The notes under the pieces are model-generated. The model worked only from the letters and a program-made list of their open reading frames with translations, had not been told where the DNA came from and ran no database searches. A stretch of DNA of 52,164 nt from an uncultured Prevotellaceae bacterium. Lineage in GTDB: Bacteria > Bacteroidota > Bacteroidia > Bacteroidales > Muribaculaceae. Each line of letters begins with the position of its first letter. Position 1 is the first letter of the stretch. This document shows, in pieces, positions 25,347-33,539 of this stretch. A program made the position numbers and the translations under genes. The DNA is taken from positions 1-52,164 of the forward strand of contig CAMVPC010000023.1 of NCBI GenBank assembly GCA_947169265.1, read 5' to 3'.

Positions 25347-27182
25347 ATGAAAGCAACCACTATTAAGTTGACAATCCTACTGGTGACGGTGATAATGGCG
25401 ATGGCGGCCCGCGCGGCCTCTTTTGTAGTCGAAGCCCCACGACAAGTGGAGGTGGGGCAATCGTTCCAAGTCGTCTACAAACTCAACAACGCACACGGCA
25501 CCAATTTCCACGTCACCAAAGCCGACGGCCTCAAATACCTCTACGGGCCGGCACGAAGCGAGATGTCGTCGTCGAGCAACGTGAATGGTCACGTGAGCTC
25601 TTCGAGAATGGAAGCCTATACTTACACTTACCGCGCCGAGCGCGCCGGCAAGGTCACCATACCGGCCGCCACCATCGAGGCCGACGGGCGAACACTCAAG
25701 TCGAACTCCATCACCATCAATGTGGTGGGTACCGGACAAGGAGGGAATGGCGCACCACCCGCCTACGGCGGAGGCATGGCGCCCCCTGTCAATCCTTACG
25801 AGCAAACGGCGGGCCGCACCATCGCTCCCGATGACGCCTTTGTCCATGTAGCCTTGGGCCGCGACAATGTGTACGAGCAGGAAGCCGTGGTGTGCACCAT
25901 CAAGCTCTACACGAAATATGAGGGAAATATCGCATGTACGAAACAACCCTCTTTCGAAGGTTGCCTCATCGAAGAACTCCCCACCCCTCGCGACGGCAAT
26001 CCACACAGCGAAACGTTCAATGGAAAGCAATATCTTACGCTCGAACTTGGCAAATACATCCTCTACCCGCAGCAAAGCGGCACGATGACCGTCACCAGCG
26101 GCAACTACGACATCACGGTGATGCAACGTGATGTGTATCAAGCCGGAGGATTCATGGTATCGCTGCCGGTGGGCACGCAAGTGCGTGTAAAGAGCAACCA
26201 GGCCACCATCCACGTCAACCCCCTACCCTCGCCCCAACCGGCGGGCTTCAGTGGTGCCGTGGGCGTGTATGAGGTCACAAGCCGCATCGAGCCATCGCAA
26301 CTGAAGACCTATCAGCCGTCAACTTACACCCTCACGGTGAGAGGCAAGGGTAACTTGAAATATGTCACTCCGCCCGCAATCACATTCCCCGACCAGTTCG
26401 ACAGCTACGACCCGCAAACCACGCTCGACACTTCGCCCGAGGGCGGCGACGTGAGCGGCAAAGTGGATTTTGAATACCGCTTCATCCCGCAGTTTGAGGG
26501 CGAATTTGACATTGACGGTGTCGACTTTGTGTATTTCAACACGAACAGTCGCCGCTACGAGACCATCCACATCCCATCGCGCCACGTCACTGTGACAAAG
26601 GGCGATGGCGAGCCTTCAAGCCACTACAAGTTGCGCAAGCAAGATATCGGCGACATCGTCGTGGGCGACCTGGCGCTGTCGAGAGCGCCCATGTTCCTTG
26701 TTGAGAAGCCCGCCTATTGGCTTGCGTTTGCCGCGCTGCTCGCAGCCACCGTGACCGCATTGCTCATCAACCGCAAGCGCATCAAGCGTCGCAGCGACAT
26801 CAAGGGCACGCGTAGCCGTCGCGCAGGCAAAGTAGCCTCGCGCCGCCTCAAGAAAGCGCGCTCCTTGATGCACCACGCCGACAGCCGTGACGCCTTCTAC
26901 AACGAAGTGCTGAACGCCTTTTGGGGCTACCTGGGCGACCGCCTTGACATCGCGCCGTCCGAGCTCAGCAAGGACAACATCAGCGCCGTCATGGAAGCGG
27001 CAGGATTCGACCAAAGCCACATCGACTCAACACTCGAAGTGCTTGACAAATGTGAATTCGCGCAATATGCCCCCGAACTTGCCGGCGACGACATGAGTTC
27101 AGTCTACAATCAAGCATCGGCCACAATGGACGAACTTGAAAACGTAAAACTAAAAAAGCGACAACATGACATCACGACATAA
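25347..27182 (+). CDS. batD: BatD, oxygen-tolerance family protein
   Basis: 611 residues: signal peptide (cleavage near AARA-AS), a long periplasmic region of Ig-like beta domains, a membrane segment at about 455-475 (YWLAFAALLAATVTALL), and a cytoplasmic tail with KKARSLMHHADSRDAFYNEV. It corresponds to the BatD protein family of bat operons. The 3' end overlaps batE by 17 bases, a strong sign of co-translation. Confidence 0.93.
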   Translation: MKATTIKLTILLVTVIMAMAARAASFVVEAPRQVEVGQSFQVVYKLNNAHGTNFHVTKADGLKYLYGPARSEMSSSSNVNGHVSSSRMEAYTYTYRAERAGKVTIPAATIEADGRTLKSNSITINVVGTGQGGNGAPPAYGGGMAPPVNPYEQTAGRTIAPDDAFVHVALGRDNVYEQEAVVCTIKLYTKYEGNIACTKQPSFEGCLIEELPTPRDGNPHSETFNGKQYLTLELGKYILYPQQSGTMTVTSGNYDITVMQRDVYQAGGFMVSLPVGTQVRVKSNQATIHVNPLPSPQPAGFSGAVGVYEVTSRIEPSQLKTYQPSTYTLTVRGKGNLKYVTPPAITFPDQFDSYDPQTTLDTSPEGGDVSGKVDFEYRFIPQFEGEFDIDGVDFVYFNTNSRRYETIHIPSRHVTVTKGDGEPSSHYKLRKQDIGDIVVGDLALSRAPMFLVEKPAYWLAFAALLAATVTALLINRKRIKRRSDIKGTRSRRAGKVASRRLKKARSLMHHADSRDAFYNEVLNAFWGYLGDRLDIAPSELSKDNISAVMEAAGFDQSHIDSTLEVLDKCEFAQYAPELAGDDMSSVYNQASATMDELENVKLKKRQHDITT

Positions 27183-27966
27183 TTTGCTCCTCTTGATTGT
27201 CGCCACGATATTGATGGCATGCGGCTCCATGCCATGCGCGGCGCAGAACGAACTGAGTGAAAAAGCCGCCAAGGCCTATCACGACAAGAAATACAACGAG
27301 GCCCTTGCCCTATACCGTCAAGCCAAAAGCGAACAAGGCGTTTCGGCCCAGCTCTACTACAATCTGGGCAACACTTACTACCGTCTGGGCAACCGCAGCC
27401 AGGCCATACTCCACTATGAGCGGGCGCTCAAGCTCTCGCCGTCGTTCACTGCCGCCCGCGACAACCTGCACTTTGTGAAGGAGAAAAACGTCATCCGCGA
27501 CGAAGGCGAAGAGAACTTTTTTGCAGCCGGAGCCGGAGCCGTGGCTCGCCTCATGGACAGCAACGGTTGGGCCACTACAGCATTGCTCTTATTCCTGGCC
27601 ACCATCGCCCTGGCTTTGTGCTACGCCTTTGCCTCGGCAGTGAGGTGGCGCAAATGCGGCTTCTTTGGCGGAATAGTCACGCTGGCCCTTTGTGGTGTGG
27701 CGGTGGCATGCGCCCTGAGCCATTATCACACGGCCCATTCCTGTCAGGCAGCCATTGTGACTACGCAGCAGGCCACCTTCGGCAAGGGTCCCCGTGAGAT
27801 AGCCGACAGCAACGACGTGGTGTTCACGTTGCCCGAGGGATACCGCGTCAAGGTCACCGATTCGGTGCTAAGCGGTACCGACAGCCTCGCCACACGCTGG
27901 TATAAAGTCATGACCTTCGACGGTAATGTGGGCTGGAGCGACAACAAGCAAATCACCATTATTTAA
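27166..27966 (+). CDS. batE: BatE, TPR and SH3-like domain protein
   Basis: 266 residues. The N terminus is an export signal with a possible lipobox ILMAC (Cys19). TPR repeats follow (KAYHDKKYNEALALYRQA, YYNLGNTYYRLGNRSQAI), then two membrane segments at about 128-180, and a C-terminal SH3-like domain of about 60 residues (GYRVKVTDSV...WYKVMTFDGNVGWSDNKQI). Last gene of the bat operon; the phosphatase gene 27 bases later may read through from it. Confidence 0.9.
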   Translation: MTSRHNLLLLIVATILMACGSMPCAAQNELSEKAAKAYHDKKYNEALALYRQAKSEQGVSAQLYYNLGNTYYRLGNRSQAILHYERALKLSPSFTAARDNLHFVKEKNVIRDEGEENFFAAGAGAVARLMDSNGWATTALLLFLATIALALCYAFASAVRWRKCGFFGGIVTLALCGVAVACALSHYHTAHSCQAAIVTTQQATFGKGPREIADSNDVVFTLPEGYRVKVTDSVLSGTDSLATRWYKVMTFDGNVGWSDNKQITII

Positions 27967-27993
27967 ATTAGCGCCTAAGCCGCATCGCCTGTG

Positions 27994-28650
27994 ATGGATT
28001 TCCTGCAACAACTCGACACCGAAGCCCTTGTGGCCATCAATCAAGCCTATTGTCCCTATCTGGACCGGCTCATGACACTCGTGGCCGGCAAGTTCACGTG
28101 GGCGCTGATGCTCTTGGCACTCGTGTGGATTAACGCGCGCAAGGGATGGCGGCAAACGCTTGTAGTGATAGTGGCGATGGCCATTACCATCCTCATTGCC
28201 GACCGTGTGGCCAGCGGCTTGATTAAACCGTGGGTGATGCGGCTGCGGCCCACCCACGACCCGGCACTTGGCGATGCCATCCATGTTATCGACGGGTATC
28301 GAGGGGGTATGTACGGCTTCGTGTCGAGCCACGCCTCCAACACACTCGCTGTCGCCTTACTGGTAATGTTGTGGCTCAAAAACCGGTGGGCCACCATAGC
28401 GCTCACGGCATGGGTGGCACTGGTGTGCTACTGCCGAATGTATCAGGGCGTGCACTACCCCGGCGACATCGTGGGAGGCGCGCTGGTGGGCACCGCCGCC
28501 GCGCTCGCCGTCTTCGCCGCATGGCGTGGCTTGAGCCGTCGACATGCGGCCCTCGATGTGTCATTTACCGCCAACGACGGGAAAGCCCTCTCAATTGCGA
28601 TTTTTGCCAATATTCTCATTTTGTGCATATTAGCAATAATTCCAATTTAA
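27994..28650 (+). CDS. PAP2-family membrane phosphatase
   Basis: 218 residues with about five to six membrane segments. The three phosphatase motifs are KPWVMRLRPTHD, GFVSSHASNT (SSHAS in place of PSGH) and CRMYQGVHYPGDIVGG. Members remove phosphate from lipids such as phosphatidylglycerol phosphate or undecaprenyl pyrophosphate; the substrate here is not determined. Start ATG 27994 is preferred to the GTG just before it. It follows batE closely. Confidence 0.93.
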   Translation: MDFLQQLDTEALVAINQAYCPYLDRLMTLVAGKFTWALMLLALVWINARKGWRQTLVVIVAMAITILIADRVASGLIKPWVMRLRPTHDPALGDAIHVIDGYRGGMYGFVSSHASNTLAVALLVMLWLKNRWATIALTAWVALVCYCRMYQGVHYPGDIVGGALVGTAAALAVFAAWRGLSRRHAALDVSFTANDGKALSIAIFANILILCILAIIPI

Positions 28651-28659
28651 GAAAGAAAT

Positions 28660-28730
28660 AATAATCCCCAAAATATTTGGTCATTTTAAACAATGTGACT
28701 AACTTTACTAAAAATTTTAAAATAATCCCC
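28660..28730 (+). repeat. pair of direct repeats AATAATCCCC around a promoter
   Basis: AATAATCCCC occurs at 28660-28669 and again at 28721-28730. One copy lies just before the -33 box and the other after the expected start of transcription of the small HTH-like gene. This is the arrangement of an operator pair, but binding is only inferred. Confidence 0.5.
28676..28707 (+). promoter_or_regulatory. probable promoter of the small HTH-like gene
   Basis: TTTG (28676-28679), 20 bases, TAACTTTA (28700-28707). The -7 box differs from consensus only in its last base. Confidence 0.55.
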
Positions 28731-28746
28731 TAAACTTCATAAGATC

Positions 28747-29019
28747 ATGCCCAAGACCATAACATTCAACGAGCTGCGACGCATCAAGGACAGTCTGCCC
28801 GATGGTGCTACCCACGTGATTGCCGACAAACTGAACATGAGTGTAGAAACCGTACGCAACTACTTCGGCGGGGCCAACTACGACCTCGGCAACATTATGG
28901 GCGTTCACATTGAGCCCGGCCCCGATGGTGGCCTGGTAATCCTTGATGACGACACCATTCTTGAGATGGCTCTTGACATCATCGAGCAAAAGAAAGAACA
29001 AATCAAACAACCCCTCTAA
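28747..29019 (+). CDS. small putative DNA-binding protein
   Basis: 90 residues, acidic. Residues about 20-41 (ATHVIADKLNMSVETVRNYF) look like a helix-turn-helix; the rest (GPDGGLVILDDDTILEMALDIIEQ) is unassigned. I recall similar proteins as conserved hypotheticals in Bacteroidales, without a known role. The gene stands alone between the phosphatase and a secreted unknown, with its own promoter. Confidence 0.75.
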   Translation: MPKTITFNELRRIKDSLPDGATHVIADKLNMSVETVRNYFGGANYDLGNIMGVHIEPGPDGGLVILDDDTILEMALDIIEQKKEQIKQPL

Positions 29020-29020
29020 G

Positions 29021-29057
29021 GCGCATCGCTTCCCCTTGAGGGAAATGCAAGATGCGC
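29021..29057 (+). terminator. nested hairpin with downstream T run
   Basis: GCGCATC (29021-29027) pairs with GATGCGC (29051-29057), and inside it TTCCC pairs with GGGAA around CTTGA. A run of eight T begins about 20 bases later. Placed directly after the stop of the HTH-like gene, it is most likely its terminator. Confidence 0.5.
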
Positions 29058-29186
29058 TAACGAGCGGGGACGAGATTTTTTTTCATTCGGCAAGGGACAT
29101 GGCCCGACAAGCCTCAGTAGTGAGGACTTGCGGCGATTGATGTATATATACCCGTTCGACGGAGTATTCACCAAAACCGCATAACA

Positions 29187-30287
29187 ATGAAACGTTTCTT
29201 TTTAATTCTCATCGCCATAAGTATGGCATTAGCGACTCTTATGGTTCACGCCGACGACAACACCTGGAAAAAGAAATATGGGCTTGACGGATGCGACAAC
29301 CCGGTGTTTACCAGGCCCGACCACGAGGTGCCCGGCGGTCGTGTAGAGGGTGCCGGCATCTGCATGAACGACGGCGAGGCCTATCAAAGCCACGACGTCG
29401 GGCTGAGCCGCGAATGGCACTACGCGCCCAAACTGAACTTCGCGCAGCGCGAGGCAGCTTCCATCCACCGCGTGCTGGGCATGGGACGTCCCTTCAACGG
29501 CGAACGCGACCTTGCCACCGACGGCCGCACGCTCAAGTTCAACGCCAAGCGCGTCAACGGCTGCGGAGCATTCGTGGCTTACCGCGTGGGTGCCAGTGGC
29601 CCCGACGACTTGGCGCAATATCTCGCCACCTACGACGACAAGGGCTTCCTTGTCGACGTGATGATGATGGGCGGCGAACACACCATCAACGACCTCTTTA
29701 AAATGGAGCCTCACGGCGACTACAAGCTCGTGGGCAACTGGAGCCGTCTGGAAGCCGTCATCGACCGCGACAACCCCAACAAATTCTCAATCAACCTCGA
29801 GAACCGCTACGAGCAAAGCGACAAGCAGTACACCTGGAAGATGAAGCGATACTATCACATCGACAACAAAGGATACTTTGTGATTGACAGCGTCACCAAT
29901 GAGAACGCGCCGCAATTCAACCCCAACGCGCTCAACGCGCTTGAGATGGAACTCATGCCTCTCGCCGGCGAGGGCAACTACGACAAAGCGATGACCATGC
30001 TCCACACCCTGCAGCCCACGTTGCGCAAGAGCGAGGAGGGAACGCGCCTACTCAGCACGATGATGGACCGCCTCTATGCCTACGAGCCCGAGGATTTCCT
30101 CGTGTGGGTGTGGAAATGTCCCAAGTGTAACCTCACCAACGAGGTGCGCGACAAGTTGGCCAACAGCAACTACGTGGGGCAGCCTTTTGCCGCTCCATTA
30201 CTGACCGAAGACATCCACCGCCTCACCAACGTGAAAGCGCGCAAATACTGGACTAAAATGATGCGCCAGTGGTCGCAGAGTGAATAA
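29187..30287 (+). CDS. secreted protein of unknown function
   Basis: 366 residues. Clear signal peptide (MKRFFLILIAISMALATLMVHA) followed by a mature part starting DDNTWKKKYGLDGCDNPVF. No family recognised. Four cysteines occur in the mature part before residue 150 or as a CPKCN pair near 310, suggestive of disulfides or metal binding. Aromatic-rich stretches (SREWHYAPKLNF, KQYTWKMKRYYHIDNKGYF) hint at beta structure. No close neighbours on the strand; the 3' end overlaps the convergent remnant by 35 bases. Confidence 0.75.
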   Translation: MKRFFLILIAISMALATLMVHADDNTWKKKYGLDGCDNPVFTRPDHEVPGGRVEGAGICMNDGEAYQSHDVGLSREWHYAPKLNFAQREAASIHRVLGMGRPFNGERDLATDGRTLKFNAKRVNGCGAFVAYRVGASGPDDLAQYLATYDDKGFLVDVMMMGGEHTINDLFKMEPHGDYKLVGNWSRLEAVIDRDNPNKFSINLENRYEQSDKQYTWKMKRYYHIDNKGYFVIDSVTNENAPQFNPNALNALEMELMPLAGEGNYDKAMTMLHTLQPTLRKSEEGTRLLSTMMDRLYAYEPEDFLVWVWKCPKCNLTNEVRDKLANSNYVGQPFAAPLLTEDIHRLTNVKARKYWTKMMRQWSQSE

Positions 30288-30965
30288 TTCCCTCGAGCCA
30301 CTCAAACAACTCGTCGAGCGCATAATCCCCGCTGTGGGGACGATTCCACGCGAGCAGGAAATTCACATTCTTGCCCGCGTTTTTTAATTTCAACGCCAAG
30401 TTGACGGGAACCGGGAAAGCGGTATCCCGATCTCGCGCGCCATGGTGAATGTACCAATGCGGCGCCACGTCGGCCTTGCCTGTCGCGATGAAGTTCATCG
30501 GGTTCATCAAAGCCACATTGCGCGCCACATCTTCGGCCACAACCGTGCCTGCCTTTCCGGCCGAAAACGCGGTAAAATTCACGCTTGAGCCCAAGTGGTT
30601 GCCAAACTCCTCGTTCTCGCCCGAGGGCGACTGGCCAGCTACGCCCTGCGTGTCGAAGGCCGGCGCCGTCTTGAGTGGCTGAGTCGAGACCACGTAGTTC
30701 AGGTATTTTGCCATATCCAGGTCCACAATATATTCGCCCTGACGCGGCTTCATGGCGCCACGCGGCTTCATGGGGCGATCGCCGGCCTCAGGCATTTCTT
30801 TTTTAACCGTCCCGCCATTGATGGGAGGCGCGCCGAAACCACTTTCTTGCGAGAAGGTAAAGCCGAGACTGTCGGGGATATCGGCGCCGACACGAGAATG
30901 GGAGCTTGCATTTCCACAAACTCACCATTCTCACGCGGTAGCCTCAGTTTATCCCAAGTAGCCAT
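30253..30965 (-). pseudogene. chimeric remnant: 5' end of DUF1848-like gene joined to 3' end of tannase/esterase-like gene
   Basis: From ATG 30965 to about 30885 the minus strand encodes 27 residues (MATWDKLRLPRENG, then FVEMQAPILVSA) like the N terminus of DUF1848 proteins. After that the homologous frame shifts. From about 30890 to 30253 a second frame encodes the C-terminal part of an alpha/beta hydrolase resembling subtype B tannases: WYIHHGARDRDTAF with the catalytic Asp, and RPHSGDYALDELFEWL with the catalytic His. The nucleophile Ser region is missing. The two pieces are out of frame, so neither makes a full enzyme. Family names rest on my recollection of these motifs. Confidence 0.65.
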
Positions 30966-31034
30966 AATCAATCATAATACAAAGACCATTAATACTTGTC
31001 ACCCATTTATCTGCAATAGATATACTATGGGGAC

Positions 31035-31946
31035 TCATGGTTTGGTTAGGATTCCACGCCTTATCAGCTCAGTTATCACATCGCGTGTAAATTCATCGGC
31101 TCCTCGATCGTTCAGGTGAGCACCGTCTTTGAAATAGACATCGTGGTGTACATATTTCGGGTCATTGGAATAATCCAGAAACGGAATACCGCGTTCTTGA
31201 CAATAAGCCTTAGCGAAGGCCCATGGAGCGGTATCTCTACCATCCCAGTAAGGCGAGACGACATAAACAAACTTTGTATCTTTTGACACATAGGGAAGTC
31301 GGCTAAAAAGAAGCATTTTCTTAAAGTCGTAGACAATGGGGATCGGTTCGGGGCGCACCCTCGATTGAATGGTATCCATTTCACCCTCCAGCGCGTCGAA
31401 CCCATTTAGGGCCTCGTCATGCATAGCATGGATATTATCAGTTATTATTTGCATGAACTTTGAGTTGTAACGATACATTTGACTCATCATCTTGTACTTC
31501 TCGGTCTCGTCGACCATCTCAAAGACATCGGCCACACCTTTTTCATCGTAAAAAGGCTTGAGCCAGCCCAAATACTTATGGTTATCATCAACGGCAAGAT
31601 AGTCAAAGTCGGGAATCACGTCATAAATCACCACCTTGGGGTGATAGCGTTGGCAAATAAGCTGGAAACGCGCGTAATTGAGAATGGATCCATTGCCGTC
31701 CTGTCCACAATTGTAGCACGAAATTCCCAGTGAGTCTGAGAAAATCTTAGGATTGTAATGATGGTAAGCACGCGACGACCCTAAAATCAAGACATCTTGG
31801 TTTGTTTTGAATGTAATGAAATTACTGCGTCCGCTGTCACCATTTGTGGCCCGCATTGCCAAGGAGCCAAACAGTTTTCCCGCAACCATATCAATAAGGG
31901 CGACAATCACGAAAAACACAGCCACTTTTATTAAAAATTTCTTCAT
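31035..31946 (-). CDS. SGNH-hydrolase-like membrane-anchored protein, partner of MBOAT
   Basis: 303 residues from ATG 31946. One N-terminal membrane anchor (VAVFFVIVALIDMVAG), then a periplasmic domain with ILGSSRAYHHY (Gly56-Ser57-Ser58, the block I position of SGNH/GDSL enzymes) and, near the C terminus, KDGAHLND with Asp274 and His277, the Asp-x-x-His pair. This resembles the AlgX/DltD-like companions of MBOAT acyltransferases. It starts five bases after the MBOAT stop, so the two are one operon and probably act together in O-acylation of a surface glycan. The substrate is unknown. Confidence 0.8.
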   Translation of the reverse strand: MKKFLIKVAVFFVIVALIDMVAGKLFGSLAMRATNGDSGRSNFITFKTNQDVLILGSSRAYHHYNPKIFSDSLGISCYNCGQDGNGSILNYARFQLICQRYHPKVVIYDVIPDFDYLAVDDNHKYLGWLKPFYDEKGVADVFEMVDETEKYKMMSQMYRYNSKFMQIITDNIHAMHDEALNGFDALEGEMDTIQSRVRPEPIPIVYDFKKMLLFSRLPYVSKDTKFVYVVSPYWDGRDTAPWAFAKAYCQERGIPFLDYSNDPKYVHHDVYFKDGAHLNDRGADEFTRDVITELIRRGILTKP

Positions 31947-31951
31947 CACAA

Positions 31952-33367
31952 TCAAAAGTTTACGTAAATAAATTGATCAGCACTAAACACTCCCGTGAGC
32001 ATGATTAAGACAAAGACCATCACATAGGCTGTCCACCTCACAATCATGTGCCTATTGTCGAACACCCGACATTTTTCGGGATAATATTCCTCAAAAAAGT
32101 CTTTGACGAAAAGCATCGTCAGCCCTATCGCCATAAAAAGGATACTCGAATTTGCCGTTTTTAAGAGAGTCAACGGCAACGAGGTATCAAATATTCTTGA
32201 TATGACGCCAATAGCATCGGCCAATGTGGGCATACGAAAGAAAATCCACGCGAAGTTAACAAGTAAAAAGGTAATGATTATCTTTATTATTCTACCGAAC
32301 CGACCATATCGACATTTCTGCTGGTCCAGCATTTTTTCTAATATCTGGCTCACGCCGTGCATACATCCCCATACGATGAAAGTCCAATTAGCGCCGTGCC
32401 AAATACCGCTCACAAGAAACGTCACAAAGATATTCCAGTAGTTGCGTGCCTTTGAGCAACGACTGCCGCCCAAAGGGATATAGACATAGTCCTTTAACCA
32501 TGTGGATAGCGATATGTGCCATCGGCGCCAAAAGTCAGTGACGCTCACAGCAAAATAGGGACGGCGGAAATTTTCAGTCAGCTCAAACCCCAGCAACTTA
32601 CCCACTCCAATCGCCATAAGTGAATAGCCCGCAAAGTCAGTGTATATTTGAATAGTATACAGCAAGCTTGCCAATAAGCACGTAAGACCGGTATAACTCT
32701 CATAATCGGCAAATACAGTATCCACATAGATAGCCACCCTATCGGCAATCACCACTTTCATAAACATACCCCAAAGCAAGAGTTTTAAGCCCTTGACCGC
32801 TTTGGAATAATCAAAGTAGGGGCGCAGGTTTTTCAATTGAGGAATAACAAGTGAAGCCTTGTTGATAGGACCCGACAAAATGCTTGGGAAGAACGAGACA
32901 AAAAGCGCATAAGTGAGAAACTCGCGTTCAGGTTCTTGCTTTTTGTAATAAACATCCCACATATAGCTAAGCGCCTGGAAGGTAAAAAATGAGATACCAA
33001 CGGGAATGGCCCAGTTGAGTCCTTTCAGTTCAAAATCAAAGCCCAACATCGACAACGCCTGCCCGATGCTCACATTGATAAAAGTAGAATATTTAAAGAA
33101 AAGCAGAGGGGCGAGTGCCAAAATCACGCCTAATGTCAAAACTCTCTTAGGATGATTTGATTTTTTAAACATCAGCGACGTGCCCCAAGTCACAACCGTC
33201 ACGCCAAGCAAAATAAGGGCGTAGATGGGTCTCCACTTCATGTAAAGTAAATAGCTTACCAAGAGTAAATAAGCATTGCGCGCTTTATTAAAACGGGCTG
33301 GAATAATATAATAAAGCAGAAAGATGAGTGGAAACAGAATGATAAAATTGAACGAATTAAAAATCAT
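31952..33367 (-). CDS. MBOAT family O-acyltransferase (AlgI/DltB-like)
   Basis: Polytopic membrane protein of 471 residues with about ten to eleven hydrophobic segments. MBOAT motifs: YTDFAGYSLMAIGVGKLLG, NFRRPYFAVSVTDFWRRWHISLSTWL and GIWHGANWTFIVWGCMHG with the catalytic His324. Such enzymes move acyl groups, usually acetyl, across the membrane to a periplasmic acceptor protein, here presumably the SGNH-like protein encoded next. No biosynthetic cluster for alginate or teichoic acid is nearby. Confidence 0.92.
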   Translation of the reverse strand: MIFNSFNFIILFPLIFLLYYIIPARFNKARNAYLLLVSYLLYMKWRPIYALILLGVTVVTWGTSLMFKKSNHPKRVLTLGVILALAPLLFFKYSTFINVSIGQALSMLGFDFELKGLNWAIPVGISFFTFQALSYMWDVYYKKQEPEREFLTYALFVSFFPSILSGPINKASLVIPQLKNLRPYFDYSKAVKGLKLLLWGMFMKVVIADRVAIYVDTVFADYESYTGLTCLLASLLYTIQIYTDFAGYSLMAIGVGKLLGFELTENFRRPYFAVSVTDFWRRWHISLSTWLKDYVYIPLGGSRCSKARNYWNIFVTFLVSGIWHGANWTFIVWGCMHGVSQILEKMLDQQKCRYGRFGRIIKIIITFLLVNFAWIFFRMPTLADAIGVISRIFDTSLPLTLLKTANSSILFMAIGLTMLFVKDFFEEYYPEKCRVFDNRHMIVRWTAYVMVFVLIMLTGVFSADQFIYVNF

Positions 33368-33479
33368 TTTGTATTAGTTGCACTAAGATTTAACTAAGTG
33401 GGCTGACTTGTGACACGGGATAAAGTATTGTATGGTGCGCCACATCGCACACGAGATGTGTCATATTCCTTTTTGGGGA

Positions 33480-33514
33480 AAGGAGGGGGCGCGATTGGCG
33501 AGCGCCTCCTCCTT
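33480..33514 (-). terminator. terminator after the phosphohexomutase gene
   Basis: Thirteen-pair stem between 33480-33492 and 33502-33514, GC-rich, one G-T pair, nine-base loop. It lies 26 bases past the stop of the mutase gene and ahead of the MBOAT operon. Confidence 0.7.
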
Positions 33515-33539
33515 GAAAAGATGGGATGTCTTTTTTTAA

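Noticed and set aside
30740-30775. Short direct repeat CGCGGCTTCATGG, two copies
   Set aside because: It encodes a local MKPR duplication inside the chimeric remnant and is too short to suggest a mobile element or attachment site.
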